Both the position numbers and the translations under genes were made by a program. From contig CM026568.1 of the NCBI GenBank assembly GCA_015143295.1, positions 35,162,441 to 35,226,440 of the forward strand: 64,000 bases of DNA. Direction: 5' to 3'. This stretch comes from Tetracentron sinense (lineage: Eukaryota; Streptophyta; Magnoliopsida; Trochodendrales; Trochodendraceae). Positions 1-9,822 of this stretch are shown here, piece by piece. Position 1 is the stretch's first letter. Every line of letters starts with the position of its first letter. The notes beneath the pieces were generated by a model. It was not told the origin of the DNA, did no database searches, and saw nothing but the letters and a program-made list of their open reading frames with translations.

Positions 1-6
1 CACCAG

Positions 7-616
7 CAGGGGTGGAGCCAGGATTTTCGGCCGGGGGGGCTAATGGTGAGGTGTGGGGGTTCAGGGGCGTAGCCCCCGAAAAAAAAATTAGTACCAAGTT
101 GGTGGGTCATCTCGTCTCTTTGTCCGTTAGTAAAGAATATAGTTTGGAGTAGTAATGATTAGCGGACCTATTGCTTAACTTACCGTTGTGTCCTTGTATT
201 TCTTTTATACACTCTTTTAACCCTGGTTAAGCTTATCAAAATTAAATTTAAGATTTTTATTGTTTTTTTCTTCTAAAATAACTCAATGGGTGAGTGAATC
301 TTAACCATAATTGGTGAGTGTTAAAGAGGGGCGTGGACCAATGAGGACCAGCCATTTCATTACATGATGGAAAATACCGGCAATTTAAACATTTTCATAT
401 GCTTCCACCATCTTAAATTAAATTATATAAATATAATTTTTTTTTCTTCTCAAAATTTTCAAGGGGGGCTTAGATCTTCCACCACCACCAGGCTTTCCCT
501 TGCTCCTAAGCCACACCCACATTACACTATACAAAAAAAAAAAAAAAAATTCCAAAAGTTGAGGGGGGGGGGGGGGGGGGTTCAGCCCCCCCGGGCTCCA
601 TGTGGCTCCGCCCCTG
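7..616. mobile_element. Non-autonomous hAT-type element inserted in a DUF3339 gene
   Basis: The left end begins CAGGGGTGGAGCC and the right end finishes GGCTCCGCCCCTG, so the termini are imperfect inverted repeats that continue into CCGGGGGGGC-type sequence. The 8 bases after the right end (617-624, TGCACCAG) match the visible CACCAG at positions 1-6 before the left end; the first two bases of the left copy fall outside the window. An 8-bp target duplication with CAGGGGYGGAGC termini is typical of the hAT superfamily. There is no transposase ORF. The inside is AT-rich and includes poly-A (about 532-549) and an 18-G run (563-580). Confidence 0.8.
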
Positions 617-756
617 TGCACCAGTATGGAGGCCATGCTAGTCTTCATGTTCATGAAATCAATGGGTCGTTGCTTCCCGGGCATTTGAAAGATCAATCCA
701 GGGGTGAGAAACGCAAATAGAGCCACAGCCATAATAGGATTAGCCCAATCTTTCAT
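617..756 (-). pseudogene. DUF3339 family small membrane protein, 5' part, interrupted by a hAT element
   Basis: Reading on the minus strand from ATG at 756, about 46 codons match the plant DUF3339 family: MKDWANPIMAVALFAFLTPG, then the GLIFQMPGKQRPIDF segment and SILVH. Family members are about 68-70 aa with two hydrophobic segments; their biochemical role is unknown. The family match stops exactly at 617, where the hAT element starts, and the frame then runs into glycine/proline-rich translation of the transposon. The missing C-terminal third (second membrane segment) should lie left of position 1, so the gene looks disrupted rather than merely partial. An upstream in-frame ATG at 777 would add seven residues, but the start at 756 fits the family. 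A second, intact member lies at 19,398-19,607. Confidence 0.75.
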
Positions 757-1235
757 TTCTAAGTCTACCAAACACACCCACTAACCTCTCTTATCACAAA
801 ATATAAACAAATTAAAGGAGGACTCTTGTTCTCGTACAGAAGAAAGAAGAGCTTCAAGCCTTCAATAAAGAGAGTGAGTGTACTGTATGGAACATAAAGG
901 AGGAGATGCTTGTAGACTATGAATGCTGTAATTTTCCATGGGAATCCTATAAAGCTAAAGCATGAGAACAATCTATCAACTTCTTCTCATCGGTATTTAA
1001 TTATATTGGTTTCTTTCTGCTTTGATAAATAGCTAGGCGTCCAGCGTCCTGGTCTAAAGATGTCATGATATCCTTAGAGTGTACCCTAACAAAAGAACTG
1101 GGTTGGTGGGTATGCTTCATCACCGTCCATTGCCCATCACTATATAGCCAACAATCATGTGGTAGAGTCTATTTTTTTTGGTAAATTGGTAGAGTCTCAC
1201 TCCTAACACTTTTTGACTTTTGATGACTTCATGAA
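757..1235. other. Upstream region of the broken DUF3339 gene; no gene seen
   Basis: This non-coding stretch would hold the promoter and leader of the minus-strand DUF3339 gene. A T/A-rich segment with TATATTT on the minus strand (about 798-806) could be a weak TATA element, but nothing decisive is visible. Only short random ORFs occur. Confidence 0.3.
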
Positions 1236-1239
1236 GCCA

Positions 1240-1350
1240 AATCTTAACCACAGTTAAGGTGTGTCAAAAAGGACACGTAGCTAACTCAAGGGGTGATAAC
1301 CGGATTTGCCAAACCCGGTTATCACCGTAGAGGATTTGGCTCCCTTCATC
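1240..1350. repeat. Dispersed repeat with perfect-arm hairpin (copy 1)
   Basis: The block contains GTTAAGG, GTGTCAAAAAGGACACG, then the inverted pair GATAACCGG...CCGGTTATC (about 1297-1325), followed by GAGGATTTGGC. The same order of motifs recurs at 56,900-56,998 just before the gamma-CAL start codon. The GTCAAAAGGGACACG module alone recurs in reverse orientation near 41,605-41,650 and 41,750-41,810. It looks like an old non-autonomous transposon family. Confidence 0.5.
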
Positions 1351-1812
1351 AAAGGTGGCGTTTCTGCCGAAAGTGTTGGGTAACAGACCTGATCATTCTT
1401 CCTAATATTCTACGAAGAAAAGTAAAGATGCGGAGAAGACTGTAAGAATGGGATCCACTGGTCCAGCTTGGCTCATCCTGACCATCTGATTGTTGTCATT
1501 CTTAGGACTATATGATGATGTGTGGCTCTGGAACTTCAATTCCACTTCTGATCCAGCGATGCAGCAACCCTGACTGTCCTATCATTTTTTTTTCTACTCT
1601 GGTTTTCATCGATCTTCATCTTTCGTCCTCCTCAGCCTTAACCCTAAATTAAATGGCATACTGATACAACATGTTTGTAAGGAAATTAGAAAAAAAAAAA
1701 AAAACAGTGCCATGTCCAGACAGATGATGCAACGAACTATGCGCGTATAGCTTGGATTCAAGCTTAGGTGAGTGGTAGGCAGTAGGCTCAATTGCATTCT
1801 CCAGGAATTGTT

Positions 1813-3775
1813 AACGTTGCATTTGAATAGAATTGTCAATTACCTTCTTGACTTTCAAGTCTGTCATTTTGAGATATATTATAAAAATTGTGGAATTAGA
1901 ATCATCAATTTTGCACGGAATTAAAACGATTTCATAAGTTAAATGAGCTGAATTCAATTGTTATTGAGAAATGTTATTTGGCAATTTTACGATGTTGCAA
2001 AATTGAGTGAAATACTCAAATCTTGTGAAAATCTCTCTCAATGCTTCAATTATATCTCTCCGAACTTGTTGTCATCATCAACTAAGGATGACAATGGATT
2101 GAGTTAGTTTTGGATTGAGTAAATATATTCTAAACTGAATCCAACTAGCCGTTTGTTTTTAAACGAGCTAAAAAACTAAACTCGAACCCAACCCAATAAG
2201 AGAATCCTCAAAATAAACATGTACCTAACTTGTTATTTAGATGAACAATAATTTAATACAAAAAATGATAATTATAAATTATAATAGGGTAAATTACGCT
2301 TACCTACTCTGTGGTTTAGTGAAATTTCAGAAATCTTCATTTTTGTTCCTAAAATTACACTGACCTCCCCTGTCAGTGTTTAAAGTTAACACTATAAATT
2401 GGAATTCCACTTTTACTATTTTACCCCCATTTCACTAGGCTTGTGAAATGTTTAGTGCTAGTGAGTCTCCTTCTTATCTATTTGGTAAGCAATCCATATG
2501 AATGTAATGCTTGAAAAACATTTGTGTACGTGTGTGAATAGTCGAAGAAAAAAACTTAATTTATGTATTTTTAATCAGTGTTTATTGTAGATCAAAATTA
2601 AATTTCTGTTCAAAATAAAGAATATTGACGTACTCCCATAACGTCACAGGCTCCATTTGTTTGTACGTAAATTGTTTTACGACGTAAACCATTTATGAAT
2701 GAAAAGATTTTATGGTAAAATATGATTATTTTTTTTTACTAATTTTTTGTTGTTTGGTTGCATTATTTGAAAATAAGACGAAATAATTTTTCTAAAATAA
2801 TTTAAAAAGTTGAAATTATAAAAATTTAAAACTAACAAAATTTAAAATATTTAAAAAATTAATTTTTGTTTAGTGAATATGGGTAATTTTACACCCTTGC
2901 TTACATTGATGTTGAAGTGTTTTTGTTAAAGAACAAGTGAGTTAAAAAATAATATTTTTTGTGTAATTGGTATTTCGGGAGCAATTCGGATATTTTAAAA
3001 TATTTATACCATGAAATCATCAAATTTTGTCAATATTAGTAAGAACATATTAATGGAAGGGAGAATTTGTTACCATTACTTGAAACACATGGGAGGGCAG
3101 TGTAATTTTAGAAACAATAGGGGGGGTTTTTGAAATTTTGCCAAACCTCAAGGGAGGTCAATGTAATTTACCCATTATAATATTATTTAAATTTAATACA
3201 TATATTACTTACATAATTTTATATTCTCGTTATTATAATTCACATAATTAAAAATTTAAATTTATTATTAATATTTACTAAATATCTTATGTGAATAATT
3301 AAGTATCAATATTTATTACTAATTTAAGTAGGTATTATGGATTTTTTATACTATGAGCCAAACTCGGACCCAACCCAATTATAAATTACAAGTTCAATCA
3401 TAAATTTTAAAAGGTTAGATGAGCTGGTTTGGTTTAAATTGAGTAAATAAACTCTCAACCTAAACCCAACTCACTTGTAAATAGATTGAAAAAAAAACCT
3501 GAATTGACCCAATGATAAAATCTTCAAACTAAACCTGTTGCTTAACCCATTAATTAAATTAAATAATTATAATAATATTTAATAAATATATTATTAAATA
3601 TTATAATAATATTCAATTTTTTGCCGTTCAATTTCATCTAATTAGTATATCTAATCAGTAGTGCATCTAAATGACAAATTTTGAACTTAGTGGAATTCCT
3701 TTCAATAAATTTTAATTCCATAAAATTCAATTTTATAGGTCAATTCCAATTCAAAAAATTCAAATGCAACCTTAG
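1813..3775. repeat. AT-rich nested repeat block
   Basis: The two edges are inverted relatives: TTGCATTTGAATAGAATTG near 1,815 and the reverse complement of TTCAAATGCAACCTTA near 3,760-3,776. Inside lie a second pair of related segments (about 2,085-2,230 and 3,340-3,540, both with repeated AACCCAACCCAA-like words) and, at the centre, the MULE-like element at 2,287-3,173. The arrangement suggests at least two rounds of insertion. No coding potential is seen. Confidence 0.4.
2287..3173. mobile_element. MULE-like non-autonomous TIR element
   Basis: The terminal inverted repeats are about 50 bp: the left end GGGTAAATTACGCTTACCTA and the right end, read on the other strand, GGGTAAATTACATTGACCTC. 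They are flanked by a 9-bp direct duplication ATTATAATA (2,278-2,286 and 3,174-3,182). Nine-base duplications with long TIRs are characteristic of Mutator-like elements. The 887-bp interior has no transposase. The AT-only duplication could in part be chance. Confidence 0.65.
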
Positions 3776-4081
3776 CATCCCTCAGTGAAGTCTGAGTAGC
3801 CCAAATTAAAAATCTTGCTTTACGAGGATATCTAAATATAAGGGAAAGGAGAATACTAGCTTTGACAGAGGTGAGAGGACCCCTTTAGAAGTCCATTATC
3901 CCTTACTTAAAAAAAATGGATTCCTTGAGGATAATGTGCAATCACCCTTAATCATCCCTGTAACGGATAAAATTCGTAAAATCAACTCAGCGTTGGAGGA
4001 CGAGCTCGTTTTTGTCGTTTTGTTCACGAAAGTGACACGTGGACACGAGTTGGGGTCACGTGCTTAAAATATAGGGTCCAC

Positions 4082-4265
4082 ACGTTGTCTGATGCACAAC
4101 GATCCCGTTGTGCGCCTTACGACGTCTTTGTTCTCTTGCAGAACAACGTTTCCGTTGTGGCTTTGACAACGTACTCGTTGTCTAAAGCACAACGTGAACA
4201 TTGTGCTCTTGACAACGTCGTTGTCGTTACGCGAACAACGAGTCCGTTGTCTCACTGACAACGAT
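4082..4265. promoter_or_regulatory. Array of short ACAACG/CGTTGT palindromes in LTR U3
   Basis: I see six small inverted repeats in under 190 bp, e.g. CACAACGATCCCGTTGTG, GACAACGTACTCGTTGTC and GACAACGTCGTTGTC, with single words between them. The same array is kept in the 3' LTR (about 15,001-15,184). A dense array of one palindromic word upstream of the TATA box suggests transcription-factor binding or a U3 secondary structure. The CCGTTG form fits the plant MYB core CNGTTR, which is inference only. Confidence 0.5.
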
Positions 4266-4591
4266 GTCGTGCTGTATTTCAAGGCATCTACGCAGTAACT
4301 GAGCTTGAGTCAACAACGAGACCGACTCGTAGGAGGAAGTGATCAGGAGGCGATCCATAATTCCGACAGGCGTGCCGAACGCGCCGTTTCGTGCCGAAAG
4401 CACTGTCTTGGCATTTAATGCTGGTCACTTCTGCGTACCATCCGATCCCGTCCGATTGGACTTATAGGAGGCTCTCACGTGTAATGCAACCGGCGGCAGA
4501 TATGTCTAAGATATTTGGCAATGAGTGCGAAGACACGTGGTATGGACACCTATGGCCATCCATGGTCATCGATGGCCATACCAACCTTGCC

Positions 4592-4600
4592 CTATAAAAA
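4592..4600 (+). promoter_or_regulatory. LTR TATA box
   Basis: CTATAAAAA lies downstream of the palindrome array and upstream of the GC-poor R/U5 segment. It is the best candidate for the pol II TATA box of the retrotransposon. The identical box sits at the equivalent place in the 3' LTR (about 15,511). Confidence 0.6.
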
Positions 4601-4860
4601 CCCCGTGATTTTTAGTACACAGGACACTTGTTCAAAAACCCAGACCCGAGAATACGTGTTCAGTGCTTCCAGTGTCTTGCGTATTTTTCAGTGACTGTTC
4701 TACTGTTTACTGTTCATCATCTTCTACACTTACTGACTTTACCATCGGAGTACAGGTCAGGGTGCCACACCCTCCGCTCCAACCTTCTACCAGTAAACCA
4801 GAGCGTGGGAGGAGCTGCTGCTGACGCGTGTCCTTCCGGTTATTTTTCCCCTCACAAAAT

Positions 4861-4877
4861 TGGCGCCGTCTGTGGGA
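4861..4877 (+). other. Primer binding site
   Basis: TGGCGCCGTCTGTGGGA starts four bases after the 5' LTR. TGG pairs with the CCA tail of a tRNA, and the first nine bases match the complement of the plant tRNA-Asp 3' end (TGGCGCCGT). The rest diverges, so the exact primer tRNA is uncertain. Confidence 0.75.
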
Positions 4878-4914
4878 AATAATAAACGGACCCCCCTTTT
4901 TGCTCTCTGTGATC

Positions 4915-7338
4915 ATGGCTGATCAGTCAGTAGTATTCGGGCATGAGGATCAAACCCCTCACGCCACTTCTTTCATACCTTCTGTCGTGCACATTCCTGG
5001 AGTCAGTCATTCGTCTGGGCAACCAGAGAGGACCGTGCTTCCTCCTACTGAGCTCTCTGTTTCAGATCGCATCTTGGCGATGCTGCAAGTGCAGCAGTCT
5101 GCTCTGGATCAAATCACCAGGCAGCAGCAGTTGATGCAGGCAAGGCTGGAGGCATTCGAGCATAGCAGGCTCGAGGTAGATGATGTGCCACTGCAGAGGC
5201 CTTCCTTGAGACGTCAGTTTGACTTATCTTCTTCTCCTTCTGCCCTGGAGAACCGTGAAACCAGATTTGTGTTTCTTCCTACTGAAGGGGATGTAAGGCA
5301 GCCTCCGGTTCGGGCAGAGCAGAGTATTCCTTCTGATCGTGTGGATTTCAGAGAAGGGGCAGGAAGAGAAGACCTGAGAGTGGGTACCGGAGCCGCAGAC
5401 ACCCAGAAGACTTGGGTAACAGCCAAGGAGGTGGAGGATTTAATCGGTGCTCTTGTTAAGAGCATGAAGGGAGGGATTCCTGACCACTTTGCTCAGTCAG
5501 CAAAGGATAACGTTGAGAACTCTCCTTTCACGGATGCCATCAACCAGTCCTATACTTCTTCCAAGTTCATAACTCCGATCTTCCCCATGTACACTGGAAA
5601 GACGGACCCGGAGGAGCATTTGTTTGACTTCAAACACGCGATGGCTGTTCGCAATCCGGATGATGACCTGTATTGCAAGGCTTTCCCCAACAGCCTATCT
5701 GGGGCAGCATCGAAGTGGTTTCGGAACTTGCCTCCTGGTTCCATCAGCAACTTCTCAGAGCTCAGGTCGGCCTTTATTGATCGCTTCATCATCAATAAGA
5801 AGAAGAAGGCAGATACAAATACTCTCTTCTCCTTGAGGATGAAGCCGGCCGAATCCTTGAAGGACTTCATTTCGCGTTTCACCGATGAAGTCCACAACAT
5901 TGACAAGGTTGACGAAGCGAGCTGCATCGCTGCTTTCAAGAATGCTATCCCCAAGCATTCCGAGCTCTACAAGTCCTTAGCTCTTGACTATCCTGTCAAG
6001 ATGGACGAGTTGATGGTACGTGCCACCAAGTACGAGAGGTACGAGGAGGACGTATCCGTCGTGTCAGTGCCGAAGCCCAGAGCGAGAGTGGTGGATGTCG
6101 TGGAGAGGACACACCGATCATCGAAGAGGAAGGAGAAGAAGCAGAGGTACGAGTCTTCATCATCTGAGGACTCGCCATCAAGGAAGCAGATGGACAAAGT
6201 TGTGTATGTGACTCAACGGGATCAGCCGGATCGGCGCCCGTTTGAAAGAAATTTTAATCAGCAACAGAGTAGGACGGAGAGGCGTCCTAATGATCAACAG
6301 CAGGCAAGGCAGCAGTATCAGCCACGCCAAGTGCAGCCTCAAGTACAGCACGAGAGAGGCGTGCAGCCTAATGAGAGGCTATCTTTTGCAGATCAAACAC
6401 CGCGCATCAATTTCACAGTCAGCCCGGCGACCATCATGAGGTCGATGGAGGATCAGGCATACTTTGAGTGGCCGGCAAGGGCGGTGCAGGATATTACATC
6501 GGGACCACGGGTGCATGAGTATTGTCACTATCACAAGTGCCGTGGTCATCTCACCAACCGGTGTCGTATTCTGAGGGAATACTTGGAGAGGCTTGTTCAG
6601 GAGGGGTACTTGGGAGAGTATCTTGCTTCTGACAACGGCGGTGCGGAGCGTACCAGGGAGCCGGTGTCCCAATCTCGTGGAGGGAAACCCGCCAATAATC
6701 CCAGTACCAGTGGAGGAGCTTCCTTGGGCACGATCAATGTCATTTACCGCTTGCAAACGCCGGAATCTGATGTAGAGAGGAACTTCAGGGCGAAGGCCAG
6801 GAAGCTGTCTCATGAGGCTGCAGTGTGCCAGGTGCAAGTGCCTAGCAGAAGCGTTGAGCAGGCACTCACCTTCACTGATCGTGATCTGGCAGGAGTGATC
6901 CGACCTCACTATGATGCTCTTGTTCTCACCATGAGAATAGGAGACTTCGACATCAAGAGAGTGCTTGTAGATTCTGGGAGTGGAGCAGACATCTTGTATC
7001 TTCATGCTTTCACTCAGATGAAGTTGGATCCTTCCGTCCTCATCCCTGCTCAGACTCCCCTGTATGGATTTGATGGTAGCTCGATGAAGCCTGTAGGCGA
7101 CGTTGTCTTGCCCGTTGTGGCTGGACCCGTTGTCCTTCAGACCAGGTTTTCCGTCCTGGACGCGCCATCACCGTACAATGCCATCTTGGGTCGTTGGTGG
7201 ACCCATGAGATGAAGGCTGTTCCGTCCTCGTACTACCAGGTGTTGAAGTATCCAACGCAGGACGGGCCTCAGGAGATCAGAGGTGATCAGTTGACATCGC
7301 AGAAGTGCGATTTTCCTGCTTCCGTTGTGCCTTCGTAG
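4915..7338 (+). CDS. gag: Retrotransposon Gag-protease (Tat type)
   Basis: The predicted protein is 807 aa from ATG at 4,915, chosen because it follows the primer binding site and starts MADQSVVFGHEDQ; an upstream in-frame ATG at 4,828 lies inside the LTR and is less likely. The Gag capsid-like domain (Retrotrans_gag type) covers about residues 215-330, including the GAASKWFRNLPPGSI segment. A basic, Gln/Arg-rich linker follows. A Cys/His cluster CHYHKCRGHLTNRC (about 536-549) is in the position of the nucleic-acid binding motif of Tat Gags. The retropepsin active site is seen as LVDSGSGADILY (about 683-694). Gag packages the RNA and the protease cleaves the polyprotein. The frame ends in TAG at 7,336, in frame with pol. 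A Pro/Gln-rich linker suggests the stop may be read through or may be a recent mutation. Confidence 0.88.
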   Translation: MADQSVVFGHEDQTPHATSFIPSVVHIPGVSHSSGQPERTVLPPTELSVSDRILAMLQVQQSALDQITRQQQLMQARLEAFEHSRLEVDDVPLQRPSLRRQFDLSSSPSALENRETRFVFLPTEGDVRQPPVRAEQSIPSDRVDFREGAGREDLRVGTGAADTQKTWVTAKEVEDLIGALVKSMKGGIPDHFAQSAKDNVENSPFTDAINQSYTSSKFITPIFPMYTGKTDPEEHLFDFKHAMAVRNPDDDLYCKAFPNSLSGAASKWFRNLPPGSISNFSELRSAFIDRFIINKKKKADTNTLFSLRMKPAESLKDFISRFTDEVHNIDKVDEASCIAAFKNAIPKHSELYKSLALDYPVKMDELMVRATKYERYEEDVSVVSVPKPRARVVDVVERTHRSSKRKEKKQRYESSSSEDSPSRKQMDKVVYVTQRDQPDRRPFERNFNQQQSRTERRPNDQQQARQQYQPRQVQPQVQHERGVQPNERLSFADQTPRINFTVSPATIMRSMEDQAYFEWPARAVQDITSGPRVHEYCHYHKCRGHLTNRCRILREYLERLVQEGYLGEYLASDNGGAERTREPVSQSRGGKPANNPSTSGGASLGTINVIYRLQTPESDVERNFRAKARKLSHEAAVCQVQVPSRSVEQALTFTDRDLAGVIRPHYDALVLTMRIGDFDIKRVLVDSGSGADILYLHAFTQMKLDPSVLIPAQTPLYGFDGSSMKPVGDVVLPVVAGPVVLQTRFSVLDAPSPYNAILGRWWTHEMKAVPSSYYQVLKYPTQDGPQEIRGDQLTSQKCDFPASVVPS

Positions 7339-7344
7339 CAGTTA
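7336..7344 (+). promoter_or_regulatory. Gag/pol stop codon in a possible readthrough context
   Basis: The stop and next two codons read TAG CAG TTA, which fits UAG-CAR-YYA, the tobamovirus-type leaky stop consensus. Gag and pol are in the same frame across it. Against programmed readthrough, the same element has other TAG codons plausibly derived from CAG by one C-to-T change, so this stop could be ordinary decay. Confidence 0.4.
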
Positions 7345-9822
7345 CAGGTCGCTCCCGTTGTGGAAGAGAGCTCGGAGACATCGTTGTGCAGACCTTCCGT
7401 TGAGCCCACGAAAGCTGTCAATTTGGGAACGGAAGAAGAGCCAAAGGTGTTGCAGGTCGGGACGAGCTTGACAGCGGAGGAGGAGCTCGAGTTGCTGAAC
7501 TTCCTTAGGCAGAATCTTGATGTCTTTGCATGGTCTCACAAAGACATGATTGGCATCGATCCGAGTGTTATCTGCCATCACCTCAATGCTGATCCTGCCA
7601 TCCCTCCAGTGAAGCAGAAACCTCGGAGGCTTGCTCCAGCTTACCATGATGTAGTGAACGAAGAGATCGACAAGCTGATCCAGTTCGGGTTCATTCAGGA
7701 GGTGCAGTACCCTGATTGGATAGCCAATGTTGTGGCTGTGCCTAAGAAGAACGGGAAGGTGAGAGTCTGCATTGACTTCACTGGTGTTAATAAGGCGTGC
7801 CCCAAGGACTTTTTTCCCATGCCAAGGATAGACAGGCTCATCAACGCCACTGCTGGCCACGAGATGTTATCCTTCATGGATGGTTATTCGGGCTATAACC
7901 AGATCCTCCTGGCGGAAGCAGATCGAGAGAAGACCACCTTCATAACAGAGCGAGGCTTGTTCTGTTATCGGGTGATGCCTTTTGGCTTGAAGAATGCAGG
8001 TGCCACCTATCAACGTCTGATGAATCTTATGTTCGGGTCACTCCTTGGCAAGACGGTTGAAGTGTACATCGACGATATTGTTGTGAAGAGTCGAGTACGA
8101 GGTACTCTGGTGGCAGACCTTGCTGAACCTTTCTCTGTGCTGCGATCTTTCAATCTGAAGATCAACCCAGAGAAGTGCACCTTCGGAGTTACCTCAGGGA
8201 AATTTTTGGGTTATCTTGTGAGTCAGCGGGGGATTGAGGCTAATCCAGCTCAAATCCGTGCTTTGCTGGACATGCCAGAGCCTAAATCGAAGAAGGAGAT
8301 CCAGAAGCTGACAGGCCGGATTGCTGCGCTCAACCGGTTTATCTCCAAGTCATCCGATCGTTGCAAACCTCTGTTCGAGCTGCTGAGGAAGGACTCCATT
8401 TTTGCGTGGACTCCAGAGTGTTCCCGAGCTTTCCTTGTCTTGAAGGAGTATTTAGGCTCAGCTCCCATCCTTTCGGTGCCAGAGCCAGGTGAAATCTTAT
8501 ATCTCTATTTGTCTGTTTCAGAGCAAGCCCTCGGTTCCGTCCTGGTGAGGAGCTGTGATGGCGTGGAGAAGCCTGTCTACTTCATCAGCAAGACCTTTCT
8601 CAAGGCAGAGTGCAATTATAGTAAGCTCGAGAAGGTGTGTCTGGCTCTTGTCTTTTCTGCGGAGAAGCTTCGTCCATACTTTCATGCTCATTCTATCGTT
8701 GTCATCACAACGTATCCTTTGAAAGTCGTGCTGGGACGACCCGAGCTGGCGGGGAGGATGTCAAAGTGGGCAGTAGCTCTGAGTGAGTTCGATATCCAGT
8801 ACCGGGCCAGGAGTTCAGAGAAAGGGCAAGCGATGGCGGGTTTTCTTTCTGATTTCCCTGTGGAGGAGGAGGCAGAGGACATGGTTGTTGATCTTCGGGA
8901 GCTCCCAATTGAAGTTGACAGCGGAGATGCCGTTGTGGAGGGGGCCGAGTCGTCAGAGTGGAGCGGTTGGCTGTTATACGTGGACGGATCTTCCAATTTC
9001 AGTGGTTCAGGACTGGGCGTTGTGCTTATAAGTCCGGACAACATCAAAGTGCAGAAGATGTCGCGTCTTGGGTTCACTGCCTCCAACAACGAAGCTGAGT
9101 ACGAAGCCTTACTCCTTGGGTTGGAGAGTGCACGAGAGCTGCAGATCTCCACGTTGAGAGTGTTTTGTGATTCACAGCTCGTGGTGAATCAGGTGAATGG
9201 TGTTTATGATTGCAAGGACGACCGGATGAAGCAGTATGCTACTCTCGTTCGTTCGTTGTGTGAAACATTCACCGTTGTGGAGATTAGGCACACCCGGAGG
9301 GATGAGAACAGGCATGCTGATGCTTTGGCGTATCTAGCTTCCATGGTGCAGGCTGACGAGCCTAAGGCTATTCTGATGGAGTTCCAAGAGTATCCTTCAA
9401 TAACTCTTCAGGCACAGCGAGAAGTGTTCTTTGTCAATCCAGTCCCGAGTTGGATGGCAGGGTTGGTGGCTTATCTAAAGGACGGAGTTCTTCCTATCAG
9501 TGTGAAGGAGTCGAGGCGCATTCAGTCCAAGGCATCTCGTTATACCTTGGTGCAAGGAGAGTTGTTCAGGAAATCTTTTGGTGGGCCTTTGCTGAAGTGT
9601 GTTCATTCTGTAGAAGTGGAGAGAATACTTGCTGAGCTGCATGAAGGTATATGTGGCATTCACTCAGACGGGAGAACCATTGCCCATCGAGCTCTGGGGC
9701 AAGGTTACTTCTGGCCTTACATGCAGGCTGATGCTCAGAAGTATGTGAAGAGGTGTAGCCAGTGCCAGCGGTTTGCTCGCTTGATTCATGCTCCAGCTCA
9801 AGAGCTTAGCACTGTATCATAG
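7345..9822 (+). CDS. pol: Pol: reverse transcriptase, RNase H, second (archaeal-type) RNase H, start of integrase
   Basis: This is an open frame continuous with gag apart from the TAG at 7,336. RT spans about nt 7,610-8,350, with VCIDFTGVNKACPKDFFPMP, FMDGYSGYNQI, FGLKNAGATYQR and the catalytic YIDDIV (tyrosine codon at 8,065). The gypsy-type RNase H follows (about 8,480-8,850; KPVYFISKTF, LEKVCLALVF). A second RNase H (about 8,960-9,330) has LYVDGSSNFSGSG, NNEAEYEALLLGL, FCDSQLVVNQV and HADALA, keeping the acidic catalytic residues. This dual RNase H is the hallmark of Tat elements. The integrase zinc-binding region (H...H...CSQCQ, about 9,640-9,770) precedes a TAG at 9,820. No separate start is required if Pol is made as a Gag-Pol fusion. 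Confidence 0.88.
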   Translation, partial: QVAPVVEESSETSLCRPSVEPTKAVNLGTEEEPKVLQVGTSLTAEEELELLNFLRQNLDVFAWSHKDMIGIDPSVICHHLNADPAIPPVKQKPRRLAPAYHDVVNEEIDKLIQFGFIQEVQYPDWIANVVAVPKKNGKVRVCIDFTGVNKACPKDFFPMPRIDRLINATAGHEMLSFMDGYSGYNQILLAEADREKTTFITERGLFCYRVMPFGLKNAGATYQRLMNLMFGSLLGKTVEVYIDDIVVKSRVRGTLVADLAEPFSVLRSFNLKINPEKCTFGVTSGKFLGYLVSQRGIEANPAQIRALLDMPEPKSKKEIQKLTGRIAALNRFISKSSDRCKPLFELLRKDSIFAWTPECSRAFLVLKEYLGSAPILSVPEPGEILYLYLSVSEQALGSVLVRSCDGVEKPVYFISKTFLKAECNYSKLEKVCLALVFSAEKLRPYFHAHSIVVITTYPLKVVLGRPELAGRMSKWAVALSEFDIQYRARSSEKGQAMAGFLSDFPVEEEAEDMVVDLRELPIEVDSGDAVVEGAESSEWSGWLLYVDGSSNFSGSGLGVVLISPDNIKVQKMSRLGFTASNNEAEYEALLLGLESARELQISTLRVFCDSQLVVNQVNGVYDCKDDRMKQYATLVRSLCETFTVVEIRHTRRDENRHADALAYLASMVQADEPKAILMEFQEYPSITLQAQREVFFVNPVPSWMAGLVAYLKDGVLPISVKESRRIQSKASRYTLVQGELFRKSFGGPLLKCVHSVEVERILAELHEGICGIHSDGRTIAHRALGQGYFWPYMQADAQKYVKRCSQCQRFARLIHAPAQELSTVS

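Larger units (their letters stand above)
3959..4856 (+). repeat. 5' LTR of the Tat retrotransposon
   Basis: TG...CA bounded. U3 contains a cluster of ACAACG/CGTTGT words arranged as short inverted repeats (4,082-4,265). A TATA box (CTATAAAAA, 4,592-4,600) lies about 250 bp before the LTR end, so R probably starts near 4,625. The LTR end is fixed by where similarity to the 3' LTR stops and the ATCCC duplication begins. Confidence 0.93.

Noticed and set aside
4064-4282. Short ORF on the minus strand of the LTR, repeated at 14,983-15,201
   Set aside because: It is a translation of the palindrome array and is present twice only because the LTR is.
4391-4882. Short plus-strand ORFs inside both LTRs
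   Set aside because: They lie across the promoter and R region, have no protein-family character and recur only as LTR copies.
5550-5954. Minus-strand ORF of 134 codons opposite gag, and others opposite pol
   Set aside because: Shadow frames of the gag/pol coding sequence.
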